A DNA stretch of 64,000 bases from Tetrahymena elliotti 4EA. Taxonomy: Eukaryota; Ciliophora; Oligohymenophorea; Hymenostomatida; Tetrahymenidae. The notes beneath the pieces were generated by a model. The model made no database searches, had not been told where the DNA came from, and saw nothing but the letters and a program-made list of their open reading frames with translations. The stretch lies in NCBI GenBank assembly GCA_000231825.2, contig JH720339.1:658368-722367 (forward strand). The letters run 5' to 3'. The translations under genes were made by a program, and so were the position numbers. This document shows, piece by piece, positions 40,182 through 52,182 of this stretch; the stretch's first letter is position 1, and each line of letters opens with the position of its first letter.

Positions 40182-42221
40182 TCAATTGTACTTTGATGAA
40201 ACTTCAAAAGTAGGAACAAATTCTTTTTCTTTTCTCTTTTTAGCTAATTCTTATGATTTTGGTAAAATAACAGGTTTGAATAAAGGTTAAATTGATTCAG
40301 ACAATTTTTTTTATTTTTCTAAAACTTTTTCTTTATCTTGAATAAGTTTTTCTTCAACTTTTATATCTCTGATAATGCTTTAACTTTGTTTATTAATCTT
40401 AGGATGAAAGGTAGCTCCTTAAAGTTCTTTTTTCATTTACTCAATCTGACCTTGAGCTATAGTTTAAGTTTTATTTAATTTCCATTTTTATTATTCGTCA
40501 TAAAATTAATTAATAGATTTGCAGTCCAATTTATTTACATTAATTTTTTATAGAGTTTATGGGTAGAAAGTACAATCTTTTATTTCCGACTCTATTTTTT
40601 CTTTCTTTTTTTCTTCAAGAAGCTATTATCTCTTTTCTATTTGATCTTTATATAAAATTGTTGATGTTTCAGATGGCTTTCTATAATAAGTTTTTGATAA
40701 TATCTTTTAAGATCCTTTAGCCATTTCAATTTTATATTTTTCTTATTCTCTTTTTAGTTTATCTTCTTACATCAATCTTATCTTCTCTTCTATTTCTTCC
40801 TACTTTCTGTATAATCTAGTAACATAATCTTCTTTATCTATATTTTTCACAGAAGAAGTACTTGCATATTAATATTAAGTTAAAGCACTTTGATTATAAT
40901 CTCTACGAATGTTGGTTGTGTTAGAAGTACTGAGATTTACAGAGCTGTATCCCATAGGTGTAATGCTTTTGAATTAGCCAACTTTAATTCCACTCAAACT
41001 AAATATATCATTAATTATTTTATTAGCTTTGTTTGATTTATTTTTTTCACTGCTGCTTTGGGCAGAATTAAAATTATTGGCTGCGAGTTTTTCTTTTGCT
41101 GATGAATTTTTAGCAGAAAAGGATTATTAATTATAAGATTGACAAAGCTCTTATTCTCTATGCTAGTCTCTTTTCCCTATTGGAGAAATTGACTCATAAT
41201 CAATTTTTAAACTTTAGTAATTTTCATCATTAAAAGTATCTCTTTCATTTTAGAGTTAGGAAAAATCATAATTTTCTTCTTGAGAATGTTATTCAATTTT
41301 AATTTAATTATTCTATATATCTTCTGGGTTATTTACTACCTTTTATTCTTAATTTTTAGAATCATCATTAGAGAATATAACACCCACCATTAATTGTTAC
41401 CCCAAAGTAACCTTATGGTTACTTTGGGGTAACAATTAATGGTGGGTGTTATATTCTCTATCATTTCTTCTGTGAGTATCCTCAGAATTTATTTTTACAT
41501 CTAAGAATGACTATTATTAACCTTCTTTACTTCTATCATTAGCCTAGACTTAACTAGATAATGAATCTTATTAATTAACTTCACTTTGACATTAATTTGT
41601 TGACTCTTCCTTTGAATTTACCTCATTTTGATGCTACTTTTCATCAATTTAATTTTAGTAGCAATCTTATTTTTCTTGTTAAATAATCTCAACTTACTAC
41701 TTTTAAACTTCTTCAGATTAACTCTATTATTATATTTCTTTTTAATCTACACTCACTTATTAGTTATCTTTCATTTAAATTTCTAAACTCTATTAAGCAT
41801 CTGCAGTTTCATTAGTCTATGAACCTTATTATAAGTTCATTTGAGATTTCTTTGTTTCTATTTATTTATCGAGGGCATTTTCTATTTAATTTTAAATGGA
41901 GTTATTATTTCTATGATCTGACTTTTAAATTTGAGCATCTTTTTAGTCTATACTTGCAATTATTTAATAATCTACATTTTAGTTTTATTCTTATTCAGAG
42001 TTTTCTCTGAAGCGTTGCTATAGTATTTCTTTGAAAACTTCTATTCCTCCTTTTCTAATTGAAGCAATTTGCTACTTTGTAAAGCTTAAAGAGTCTAAGT
42101 TAGGGGTTTCTTCTCCTGAATCTTCATCAACATGCAACTCCTCTAAAATAGCTTCATACATCTATAAATAAATTAAATCTTCATTAATGTCATTTTGAAC
42201 TTATTCGTCTTCTGTGCTCAT
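40182..42221 (-). CDS. Gln-rich coiled-coil protein with TFxPxIN motifs
   Basis: A single open frame of 680 codons runs from ATG at 42221 to TGA at 40182-40184. The N-terminal third is acidic (MSTEDEQVQNDINEDLIYLQ), followed by about 200 residues rich in Gln, Glu, Asn and Ser. The C-terminal third is a charged coiled coil (QEEIEEKIRLMQEDKLKREQ) containing two copies of a motif common in protist cytoskeletal and ciliary proteins: CTFYPQTLQKIN and ATFHPKINKQS. No enzyme domain is visible, so a structural role at cilia or basal bodies is only inferred from the motif. Residues about 255-284 are encoded by a perfect 92-bp palindrome, so that stretch is sense followed by its own antisense. Removing one arm plus loop (48 bp) would leave the frame intact. 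It is divergent from TRM10. Confidence 0.83.
41369..41460. repeat. perfect 44-bp inverted repeat with 4-bp loop inside a coding region
   Basis: The left arm 41369-41412 is the exact reverse complement of 41417-41460; the loop is TTAT at 41413-41416. Identity stops abruptly at both outer ends. The arms are richer in G+C than the surroundings (for example CACCCACCAT and TTACCCCAAAGTAACC). The surrounding gene stays open through the hairpin. Confidence 0.98.
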
Positions 42222-42847
42222 TTTATTAAACCTTTTTAATCCTTATTTTTGTTTATGACTTTGATGGTATTTTGATCAAATATTATTAAATTGAGATTTT
42301 GGCAGAATTGTTAATAATTTTTTGATATTGATTACAAATTTAATTTTATTGGTGATGGTATATATTATGTTTCTTGGTTTATAAATAAAGTTAAAATAAT
42401 AAATTTTGTAATACTGAGAATTGGATTACTATCAATTAAATTGTAAAATATAAATATAAATGTATTGATATTTGTCAAAAGTAATTTGTATAGAATCTAC
42501 TTGTTTATATCAATATAATATTTTTTATATTCTTTCTGAATTGATATTTGCAATTTATTAATCTTAATTTAATTCAAGCAATTTTATATTAATTTACATA
42601 CTTTTTTACACTAAATTCATTTTTTTTAATTGAAAAAACTTAACAAATTTCATGAGTCAGTAACCTCTAACTAGCAATTTTGTGCTTGAAGTTTAGCCAT
42701 AATAAAATTTAGAATAAAATGTATTTTTTTGTTTATAATAATATGATAAACTGATATTATTTAACTATATAAAAGAATGATCATTTAATAGATTCAAACA
42801 AAGATCAAAACAATGTAGAAATTCAAAAATAAATTAATAGTGAATCT
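42222..42847. other. divergent intergenic region, 626 bp
   Basis: This spacer lies between the coiled-coil gene (-) and TRM10 (+). It is AT-rich. The frame of TRM10 is open for about 31 codons upstream of its first ATG (back to a TGA near 42750), so part of this region could be coding if an unseen 5' exon exists. Confidence 0.55.
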
Positions 42848-44275
42848 ATGGAAGATGAAAATGATTTGAGTGATAATGTGAGTGATGATAATGATAGTTA
42901 AAATAACTTATAAGAAGAATTGAAATAAGAAAACTAAGTAGAAGGTAATAATTAAAAATTATCTAAAAATGAAATCAAAAGACAAAAGCGTGCTGAAATG
43001 TGGGAATCTATCAAGAAAAAAAAGAAAGAGCTGAAGAAGTAAGAAAAAGAAAAGAAGAAATTAGAAAGACAATAATAGATGATAGAAAACCAATAAAATT
43101 AAGAATAATTAACATAGTAGAAATAAGAACATAAAGAGCCTTATAAATCAAACTAATAGTTAAGAGATGAATACACTAATAAAGCAAAGAATGGATAACC
43201 TATTATTTTGGATATGTAATTTTTAGACATGTTGGAAGATAAAGAGTTTAAGAGTTTAGTTAAATAATTATGTTATATGCAATCATCCAATAAAAAGGCA
43301 GAATAACCTTGTAGATTTATGATAACTTCAGTAAATCCTAAACTTAGATAAGCTCTTAATGCAAATAATGCTGATAAATGGGGAATTGAGATTTTAGATT
43401 AACATTATTTAGACTTATTTCCTAAAGAAAATTTAGTCTACTTAACAGGTGACACCGATTAAGATTTAGATGAATTAGACAAATAGTATTTTTAAAATTT
43501 ATAGATTCATTTATTCAATTAAATTGATAAAAACAGATGTGCTTACATTATTGGTGGACTTGTTGACCATAACAGATTGAAAAATGTAACTTTAAAAGCT
43601 GCCACTGAGCAAGGTTAATAATTTTTTAAAGATTATTTGCTTATTTAAAATTAAATATAAAAAGGAATTAACGTCAAGAGATTTCCAATTTAAAACCATC
43701 TTAAATTAGAAGCCTCAAGTATTCTTGCATGCAATCATGGTAATATATTTTTATCTAAGAAGAGTAAAGAAAATTTTTGTTAGTCCATTTTTTGTATAAT
43801 CAAATTAAAAAATGATAAATTTACTCAGATGCGAATAGATGTTGTTTATTTGTGAGAGATTTCATAATAATTCTTGAAATGGTCTCTGCTTTAATAAATT
43901 TTAACAAAAAACTTTTAAATTAATAATTTTCAATTTGATTTTATTTTAATTATCTAAATAGTTTTTGATATTATGGTGTAAAGAGCTAATGGAAAGAGTT
44001 GGAAAGAAAGTTTATAAACAGGAATACCTATTCGTAAAGTAGTGGCTTTGATTGAAAATGGTGTAGAAGTTCCTACAGAACACTATTTAAAAAAGTTAGA
44101 ATAAATGAAAAAATAATAACAGGTTGCTTTAGAAAAGAAGAAGCTCTAAGAATAGTAATAAGAATTAATAAAGGAGGACTAAAATATATCAATAGAAGAT
44201 AAGCTTAAAGAAGATCCTAAAGAAAAAAATGATTTCCAAAAAGAACAAGATGAATCTAAGACATAAAAAGAATGA
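42848..44275 (+). CDS. TRM10: tRNA (guanine-N1)-methyltransferase, TRM10 family
   Basis: TRM10 enzymes methylate N1 of purine 9 in tRNA using S-adenosylmethionine and a SPOUT (trefoil-knot) fold. Exons 42848-43613, 43665-43739 and 43962-44275 encode 384 aa. The N-terminus is acidic, followed by a Lys-rich helix (LSKNEIKRQKRAEMWESIKK) typical of the family. The SPOUT domain shows QPIILDMQFLDML, CRFMITSVNP, ENLVYLTGDTDQDL, the hallmark AYIIGGLVDHNRLKNVTLKA and the knot region LACNHVFDIM, followed by TGIPIRKV. The conserved Asp in GGLVD is present. The C-terminus is Lys/Gln/Glu-rich. The start is the first in-frame ATG; no upstream in-frame Met exists. Nuclear or cytosolic tRNA is the likely substrate, because there is no mitochondrial presequence. 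Confidence 0.92.
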
Positions 44276-44839
44276 TTTTTTTCAATAAAAAACTATTAAA
44301 AAAATATTTCTCAAAAGGAAATATTATTAAAAAATTATGTTTTTTATATATGCATCTGATAGATGTTTACATTTACTGATAGAGTAAATTTTAATTTCAT
44401 TATTTTATTTCTAATTCATCAATATTTTGTTTGCATTTACACATTTTTTAATTAAATTTTCTTTAATATCTGAACGATTTACTATTTTTAGAGATTCTAT
44501 TATTTTTTGGTAAATGTAAGAAATTCATTAAAAATTTATTAATCTTTTATTATGAACTAATTATAATTTAATTAATAATAATAATAAATTAATCTATTTT
44601 AAATTAAATAAAAATAACGAAAAATCTAAATAAATTAAAAAAGAAATTTGTTTCAGGTAAATATTTACAAAAAATTGTTTATTTATTTTCAGGTACATAA
44701 TAAATTAGAAATTTATTATTATTTTAAAAAATAATTTGAAGAAATTATTGTATGCATCATTAGATTATTTAAAATGTAATGTCTGTTCTTTCAATAATAT
44801 TAATCAATATTACAATTAAACTAATCTTTTAGCTTTTTT
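44276..44839. other. intergenic, between TRM10 and the tandem array
   Basis: This AT-rich sequence is the 3' flank of TRM10. Towards its end the sequence begins to resemble a decayed unit of the downstream tandem array. Confidence 0.55.
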
Positions 44840-47800
44840 TAGTTTGGATCTTAATTTTTATTCACCAATTTCATTGATATTATTCATTCTTTTAAAAAAT
44901 TAAAAAATAAATAAATATTTTTAAGAATGAAAAAAGTATGAAAATTTGAAAGAATTCTGAAACAACAAATCAAAATTAATGAATGAATGAGCAAGCCAAA
45001 CAAATCTTAAGTAAACCAAACAAGTAACTCAGTCAGTTTCATAAATTTAATTCTTTATTTATTCATTCAAAAATGTATAATTAAAAATGAAACACTATTT
45101 TTACTCAATGGAAAGAGTCAAATTTTAGAGACTCTAGCATTTTACTAATTCGGATCCTAACTTTAATGCTCCAATTTCAAGAATATTATTCCCACTATTA
45201 AAAATAATAAAAATATATAAATATTTTTAAGAAAGAGAAAAGCATGAAAATTTGAAAGAATTCTGAAACAACAAATCAAAATTAGAGAAAAAATATCAAG
45301 TAAACTAAAACAAGTAAGTCACTCACTTTCCCAAAAATTAAATTCTTTATTTGTTCTTTCAAAAATCAATAATTTATAATGAAAAACTATTCTTACTAGA
45401 GGAAAAGGGTTAAAGTTTAGAGATTAGAGGATTTTGCTAACTCAGATCCTAATTCTTATGCTCCCATTGTGCCAATAATATTCCTACTATTAAAAATTAT
45501 AAAATAAATATAAGAAAAACATGAAAATTTGAATGAATTCAAAAATAAAAAATCAAAATTAATGAATGAGCCAGCCAAAAAAATATCAAGTAAACCAAAC
45601 TAAGTTAGTCTGCAAGTTTCTCATAAATTAAAATTCATTCATTCAAAAATCAATAATTTATAATGAAACACTATTGTTACGAAAGGTAAAGAGCCAAAGT
45701 TTAGAGATTAGAGCATTATGCTAAGTCAAATCCTAACCCTTGTGCTCCCGTGTCACCAATATTATTTTCACTATTAAAAAATTATAAAAATAAATAAAGA
45801 TTTTTAATAACGAGAAAAGCATGAAAATTTGAATGAATTCTGAAACAAACAAAATCAAAATTAATAAATGAACAAGTCAAATAAATCTTAAGTATACCAA
45901 GCCAAGTTAGTCAGCTAGTTTCTAACAAATAAAATTATGTATTTATTCTTTCAAAAATCAATAATTTATAATGAAAAACTATTTTTACGAAAGTTTAAGA
46001 GTCAAAGTTTAGAGATTAAAACATTTTGCTAATCCAGATCCTAACTCTTATGCTCCCATTTCACCAAAATTGTTCTCTCTTTTTAAATAATTATTCAAAT
46101 AAATCAATATTTTTGAGAATGAGGAAAAGTATGAATTTGAAAGAATTCTGAAACAACAAATCTAAATTAATGAATGAGCAAGGCAAACAAATATCAAGTA
46201 AACCAAACCAAGTTTGTTTCTCATAAATTTAAATCTCTATTTGTTCATTCAAAAATCAATAAATTATAATGAAACACTATTTTTACGAAAGGTCTAAAGA
46301 TAAAGTTTAAAGATTTTAGCATTTTGCTAATCCTGATCCTAACCCTTAACCTCCCATTTCACCAATATTATTCCTCCTATTAAAAAATTTAATAAATAAT
46401 CATTTTTCAGAATAAGAAAAGTAAGAAAATTTGAAAGATTTCTGAAACAATAAATCAGAATTTATGAATGAGCAAGCCAAGCAAATATCAAGTAAACCTA
46501 ACCAAGCTAACCACCCATTTTATCATAAATAATAGTCTTTATTTATTCATTCAGAAATGAAAAATTTATAATGAAACATTATTTTTACGGAAGTTAAAGA
46601 GTCAAATTTTAGAGATTAGAGCATTGTGATAAGCCAGATCCTAACCCTTATGCTCCCATTTCACCAATATTGTTTATTCTTTGTTAAAATTTCAAAAATA
46701 AATAAATATTTTTGAGAATGAGAAAAGTATGAAAATTTTCAACAATTCTGAAACAACTAATCAAAATTAATGAATGAGCAAGCAAAACAAATATCAAGTA
46801 AACCAAACCAAGTAATCACCCATTTTATCATAAATAAAACTCTTTATTTGTTCATTCAAAAATGCATAATTCATAATAAAACACTATTTTTACGAAAGGC
46901 TAAGAGTCAAAGTTTAGAGATTAGAGCATTTTGCTAATCCAGATCCTATTTCTTATGCTCCCTTTTCACCAATATTATTCTATCTTTTAAAAAGTAATAA
47001 AAATACTTTTAAGAATGAGAAAAGTATGAAAATTTGAAAGAATTCTGAAACAACAAATCTAAATCAATGAATGTGTAAGCCAAAAAAATCTCAAGTAAAC
47101 CAAATCAAGTTAGTTTCTCATCAATTTAAATCCTTATTTGTTCATTCAAAAATCAATAATTTATAATGAAACACTATTTTTACGAAAGGAAGAGAGCCAA
47201 AATTTAGAGATTAGAGCATTGTGCTAAGCCAGATCCTAACCCTTGTGCTCCTGTGTCACCAATATTATTCCCACTCCTAAAGAATTATAAAAATAATAAA
47301 TATTTTTAGAATGAGTAAAAAATGGAAATTTGAAAGAATTCTGAATTAAAAAATCAAAATTAATAAATGAGCAAGCCAAACAAATCTCAAGTAAACCAAA
47401 CCAAGTAAATCAGCCAGTTTGTCATAAATTAAAGTCTTTATTTATTCATTCAAAAATCAATAATTTAAAATGAAACACTATTTTTACCCTAGGGTAAGAG
47501 TCAAAGTTTAGAGATTAGAGCATTTTGCTAATTCAGATCCTAGCCCTTATGCTCCCATTTCACCAATTGTGTTTATTCTTTTTTAAAATAATAATAATAA
47601 ATAAATATTTTTTAAGAATGAAAAAAGCATAAAAATTTGAATGAATTTGAAACAAAAAATCAAAATTAATAAATGAGCAAGCCAAACAAATCTCAAGTAA
47701 ACCAAACCAAGCTAGTCAGCCAGTTTTTTATAAACGAAAGTCTTTACTTATTCATTCAAAAATCAATAATTTATAATAAAACACGATTTTTACGAAAGGT

Positions 47801-48720
47801 CTAAAGATAAAGTTTAGAGATTAGAACATTTTGCTAATCCAGATCCTAACCCTTATGCTCCCATTTCACCAATTGTATTCCCTCTATGAAAAAATAAAAA
47901 AAAAAGTATTGAAGTTACTTAAATTTTTAAGTAGCAACAAAATTCTTAAAGTTTTCTAAACACTTAATAAGTATGAGTGTATTAAAATAAATAAATATTT
48001 TTAAGAATGTAAAAAGTATGAAAATTTGAAAGAATTCTGAAAAAACAAATCAAATTTAATCAATGAGTCATCCAAACAAACATCAAAGACTTTATTTGTT
48101 CATTCAAAAATTAATAATTTATAATGAAACTCTATTGTTACGAAAGTTTAACTGCCAAAGTTTAGAGATTAGAGCATTGTGCTAATCCTGCTCCTAATCC
48201 TTATGCTCCCATTTCACCAATATTATTCCCACTATTAAAAAATTATAAAAATAAATAAATATTTTTAATACTGAGAAAGCATGAAAATCTATATGAATTC
48301 TGAAAAAACGAATCAAAATGAATGAATGAGTCAACCAAATAAATATTAAAGCCTTTATTTGTTCATTCAAAAATGAATAATTTATAATGAAAAACTATTA
48401 TTACTCAAGGTAAAGAGCCAAAGTTTAGAGATTAGAGCACTGTGATAAGCTAGAGGCTAACTCTTATACTCCCATATCACCAATTTCTTACCAACTATTA
48501 AAAAATTATAAAAATAAATAAATATTTTTAAGAACGAGAAAAGCATAAAAATCTGAATGAATCCTGAAACAAAAAATCAAAATTATGAGCATGCCAAACA
48601 AATATCAAATAAGCCAAACCAAATTATTAAGTTTCTCATAAAATTAAAGTGTTTATTTATTCATTCATTCAAATATCCAAAAATAATAATTAAACAATAT
48701 TTTTACATGATATTATAAAC
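44840..48720. repeat. tandem array of about 13 diverged ~300-bp units
   Basis: The block repeats the same order of elements every 265-311 bp. The order is: GAAAATTTGAAAGAATTCTG; AATGAATGAGCAAGCCAAAC; CTCAAGTAAACCAAACCAAG; TTCATTCAAAAATCAATAAT; AATGAAACACTATTTTTACG; a relatively GC-rich core AGAGATTAGAGCATTTTGCT followed by AATCCAGATCCTAACCC and TATGCTCCCATTTCACCAAT; then an AT linker ending AAATAAATATTTTTAAGAAT. Anchors fall near 44944, 45248, 45523, 45826, 46135, 46424, 46735, 47033, 47331, 47636, 48025, 48290 and 48558. The first unit and the edges are most degenerate. The core holds a 6-bp stem hairpin (GATTAG/CTAATC). No unit has a convincing ORF. The array ends about 540 bp before the scaffold gap. 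Confidence 0.95.
47890..47985. repeat. insertion within one unit of the tandem array
   Basis: One unit is about 90 bp longer than its neighbours. The extra sequence includes the perfect palindrome TACTTAAATTTTTAAGTA and is absent from the other copies, so it is a later insertion. Confidence 0.65.
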
Positions 48721-49259
48721 CAAAGTTTAAATACATATTTTATTAAAGAAAAAGTTATAAATACCTGAAATTAATATCAAGATTTAAGTAAGGAGTTAAA
48801 TTAGAGCTGAGTAACTTTAAATAGAGAAAAATTAAAATGTATTTGTATCTCTAAAGAAATTGAAGTACATCACTAAGATCTGTAAAATATTTTATATTCT
48901 ATGTCAACATTTATTTTTTTGGCCAATTCTTTTTTTAGACTTTAAATTAAATATGAATTAATAATTGATATTCAAAAAGAATTTTACAAAATATAAACCA
49001 TATTGAATTAATATGATTGATACTTATAATAAGTTGACCACAGCTTAAAATTTGAAATACATTTTTGTAATTATTTATCACTCCCTATTCAGTGTCTTCT
49101 AATTTTATTTATAAATCTTAGTTGAATTTAAATTTAAACTAAATAATGAAACAAGAATTTGTTAATTTTAAAAAAATATTTTTATTTGAATATTTTATGC
49201 TTCTAAATATTTTTTATTGTTGAGTAATTCAAAAAAAAAATTGAGAACTTGAAAATTTT
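48721..49259. other. intergenic, between the array and the scaffold gap
   Basis: This is unique AT-rich sequence with no gene recognised. It ends at a run of N. Confidence 0.55.
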
Positions 49260-49359
49260 NNNNNNNNNNNNNNNNNNNNNNNNNNNNNNNNNNNNNNNNN
49301 NNNNNNNNNNNNNNNNNNNNNNNNNNNNNNNNNNNNNNNNNNNNNNNNNNNNNNNNNNN
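49260..49359. other. assembly gap (100 N)
   Basis: Exactly 100 unknown bases, the usual placeholder for a gap of unknown size. Sequence on the two sides may not be truly adjacent at this distance, and the order across the gap rests on the assembly. Confidence 0.99.
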
Positions 49360-49487
49360 CCTAAACTTTTTATTTTATTATTTTTTAGTTGCCTATTATT
49401 AAAAAAAATACTACAACTATAGCAATCTCGATAAAATGTAAAAAATGATAATGTATTATGAGAAATTAGATCTCCTAAATTCATGAA

Positions 49488-49760
49488 ATGAGTGACGAAA
49501 AAGCATACATGAACAATAACAAAAATGGATCATTCTACCAGACTGTCTAGCAAGCAACTTTCAATAAAAATGTGATCAAAAAATTCAAACAATAAAAAAA
49601 GATAGTTGACAATACCTTAAATGAAGGCTAGCTGAGCACAAGAGCACATTTGAAAATTAGGCTATCATTTTTTGTGCTATGTAAAATGCAAACAATTACA
49701 AATTAAGGTAATTTTTAAATGTAAAAGATTTTATTATTTAATTGTGAAATATTGCTATGA
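49488..49760 (+). CDS. doubtful small ORF or 5' exon next to the gap
   Basis: The frame runs from ATG (MSDEKAYMNNNKNGSFYQTV) for 90 codons to TGA. The first 70 codons use GC-richer codons than the flanks and look coding (NEGQLSTRAHLKIRLSFFVL). At 49705 a GTAATT donor occurs directly after ...MQTITNQ, so this may be one exon of a longer or broken gene. No acceptor with a continuing coding frame was found before PRL1. No family recognised. It could be a remnant of a gene interrupted by the gap. Confidence 0.35.
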
Positions 49761-50276
49761 AGTAATTTACACATATTTTTCTTATGAAAAATTATTTGCT
49801 TTGAGTTTTTTTAATAAAATAATTAAAAAAAATTAACAAGAATAACTTTATTTTATTTTTTAATAACACCCTAATTAGTCTGTTTTTGAAATAAATATTT
49901 TAGATATCATTTCAGAATAAAATAAAGTAATTTTTTAAATGTTTAGTTTTCAAGAAATCTACTTTTAAAAACTAAATTTATGATTTTTGAAAAATGTTTT
50001 AAGTGATTATCAAATATCAAGTAGTTAATATTATAATTCATATTGAATAAATTAATAATGTCTATCAAAATGAATTCATTGATTTCAAGTTTTATCATTA
50101 AAATAAATAGAAATTTTGTATGGAATAATAATAATGAAAAGATACTTACAATTTATTTTTGTATATAAGTAATTATTTTATTTGAAATTATTAGATTTAT
50201 TAATCAATATTGTTCATTTGATATTTAATATTAGCTATCAAAAATAAATATAAATTTTATAAAGCATATTACAAAA
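49761..50276. other. intergenic, 516 bp
   Basis: AT-rich sequence upstream of PRL1/PLRG1 that presumably includes its promoter. Nothing specific is visible. Confidence 0.55.
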
Positions 50277-52182
50277 ATGGCTGGAATAGATCAATTAATC
50301 AACTAAGAAATATCTGATTTTACTTTGGATTCAGTTTATAATAGTAAAAAAATGTTTATGAGCAATTTGGGATTGAAAGTGCCTGATTTTATTGAAAGCA
50401 CTAGATTGAAATTACAAGTAAAGATTAATGATGAATATAAATTTGCATATGATAAATAAATTAAGGAAGCATAAAAACAAGAAGAATTGGACGTCCTTTA
50501 ACTTGCTGAGTAATTTTATGATTAATCAACTGAAAGTAACGTTCTCCTTAATGAACAAGTTTAAAAAATGTAAGAAGAAAAGAAAATTAAAGAATTAAAT
50601 GCTTAAAAAAGAAGCAATATTGAAGCAGTAATTGAATAAATTCCTGAAAAGCAAATGGAAATTAACAAAAAGTTATCAAAGCTTCCAGCTTCTTTTATTA
50701 AATATGGATAAAAAGCAGGATTAGATAGTTAAACATTAGAAAAGAAAAAGGAAGAAGAAAGATTAATGCTTACTTATTCTGGATCAGCAACTGCAGCAAA
50801 TAGCTAATTATTATCATAAAGCGAAAGAGACGCTTCTAAATATTAAATTGCTAATTTGTCTACTGATAATTATGTTAAAGGAGGTGAGGTTATTGATACT
50901 GTTAGAATGGGATCTGCTATTGCAAGAAATATCACTAAGATTATTAAACCTGAATGGCATAAACCTTGGAAATTGATGAGAGTTATTGCTGGTCACAGAG
51001 GTTGGGTAAGATGTGTAACTATTGACCCTGCAAATCAATTCTTTGTAACAGGATCAAATGATAGAACAATTAAATTTTGGGATTTAGCTTCAGGTTAATT
51101 GAAATTAACTCTTACTGGTCACACATCTCCTGTTAGGGCTTTAGTTGTATCTGATAGACACCCTTACTTATTCTCTGCAGCTGAAGATAAAACTGTACGT
51201 TGTTGGGATCTGGAAATGAACTAGGTTATCAGAAACTATCATGGACATGTAAATAAATTAAATCCTTTTAGATTTCTTTGTAATTTTTATTAAGTAAACT
51301 TAAAAATTAATATTTTAAAATAGTTATCAAGTGTTCATTCAATATGTGTTCACCCAACTTTAAACTTAATTGCAACTGGTGGTAGAGATTGCACAGTAAG
51401 ACTATGGGATATAAGGTAAAATATTATAATAGTTTTGGCTTATATTGATTTTTTGTTGAAATAAAAAAGAATGAGATCTTAGGTACATGTTTTAACTGGA
51501 CATTAACATGCTGTAGGTACTGTTATTAGTTAAGAATTTGAACCTTAAATTGTTTCTGGTTCTTATGATAATTATATTAAAACTTGGGATATTGCTGCAG
51601 GAAAATGCATGAAAACCTTAACAAACCATAAGAAGCCTGTTAAATCTTTAGTTTTCCATCATAAAGAATACACGTTTGCATCTGGTGCAGCTGATAATAT
51701 TAAAGTTTGGAAATGTCCTGAAGGAGAATTTTTAAGAAATATTTCTTCTGGTAATGATAACATAGTAAACACAATTGCATTAAACTAAGACAATGTTCTC
51801 GTTAGTGGTTGTGATGATGGTAAAAATACTTAATTTATATTGAATTTATATGGAATTTTTAATTTTTAAAAAAAGGTACTCTCAAATTTTGGGATTGGAA
51901 ATCAGGATATAATTTCTAAACAATTAAATAAAAGCCTTAGCCTGGTTCTATTGCAGCTGAAAATGCTATTTTTGATATGAAGTTCGATAGATCTCAAATG
52001 AGGTATGAGATTAATTTTATATTTTTTTATCTAAATTAAAATCTTTTTCATTCATAATAAATAGATTAATTACTGCTGAATGTGATAAAACCATAAAAAT
52101 TTATAAGGAAGATGAAGATGCAACTATGGAATCTCATCCTATTACAGATTTTAAAGTAGAGTATGGAAAACAAGTTTTTTGA
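50277..52182 (+). CDS. PLRG1: PRL1/PLRG1 (Prp46) WD40 splicing factor
   Basis: This protein is a core subunit of the CDC5L/Prp19-associated (NineTeen) complex of the spliceosome. Five exons (50277-51248, 51324-51415, 51470-51829 corrected to 51819, 51876-52002, 52065-52182) encode 552 aa. The N-terminal 230 residues are Gln/Glu/Lys-rich with helices. The family-specific junction [20 protein letters not shown] leads into seven WD40 repeats. Examples are [98 protein letters not shown] and [13 protein letters not shown]. The end [24 protein letters not shown] is the PRL1 C-terminus. The third exon ends at 51819, where a GTAAAA donor begins. It is the first full gene right of the gap and is followed on the same strand by Ku70. 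Confidence 0.95.

Noticed and set aside
41369..41460. Telomere-related sequence in the palindrome arm (TTTGGGGTAAC)
   Set aside because: The GGGG run occurs once per arm and is not a GGGGTT repeat, so it is not telomeric.
44840..48720. CRISPR-like array or tRNA/5S gene cluster
   Set aside because: The units are contiguous ~300-bp tandem repeats with no repeat-spacer alternation. The GC-richer core does not fold into a tRNA cloverleaf and lacks clear internal promoter boxes.
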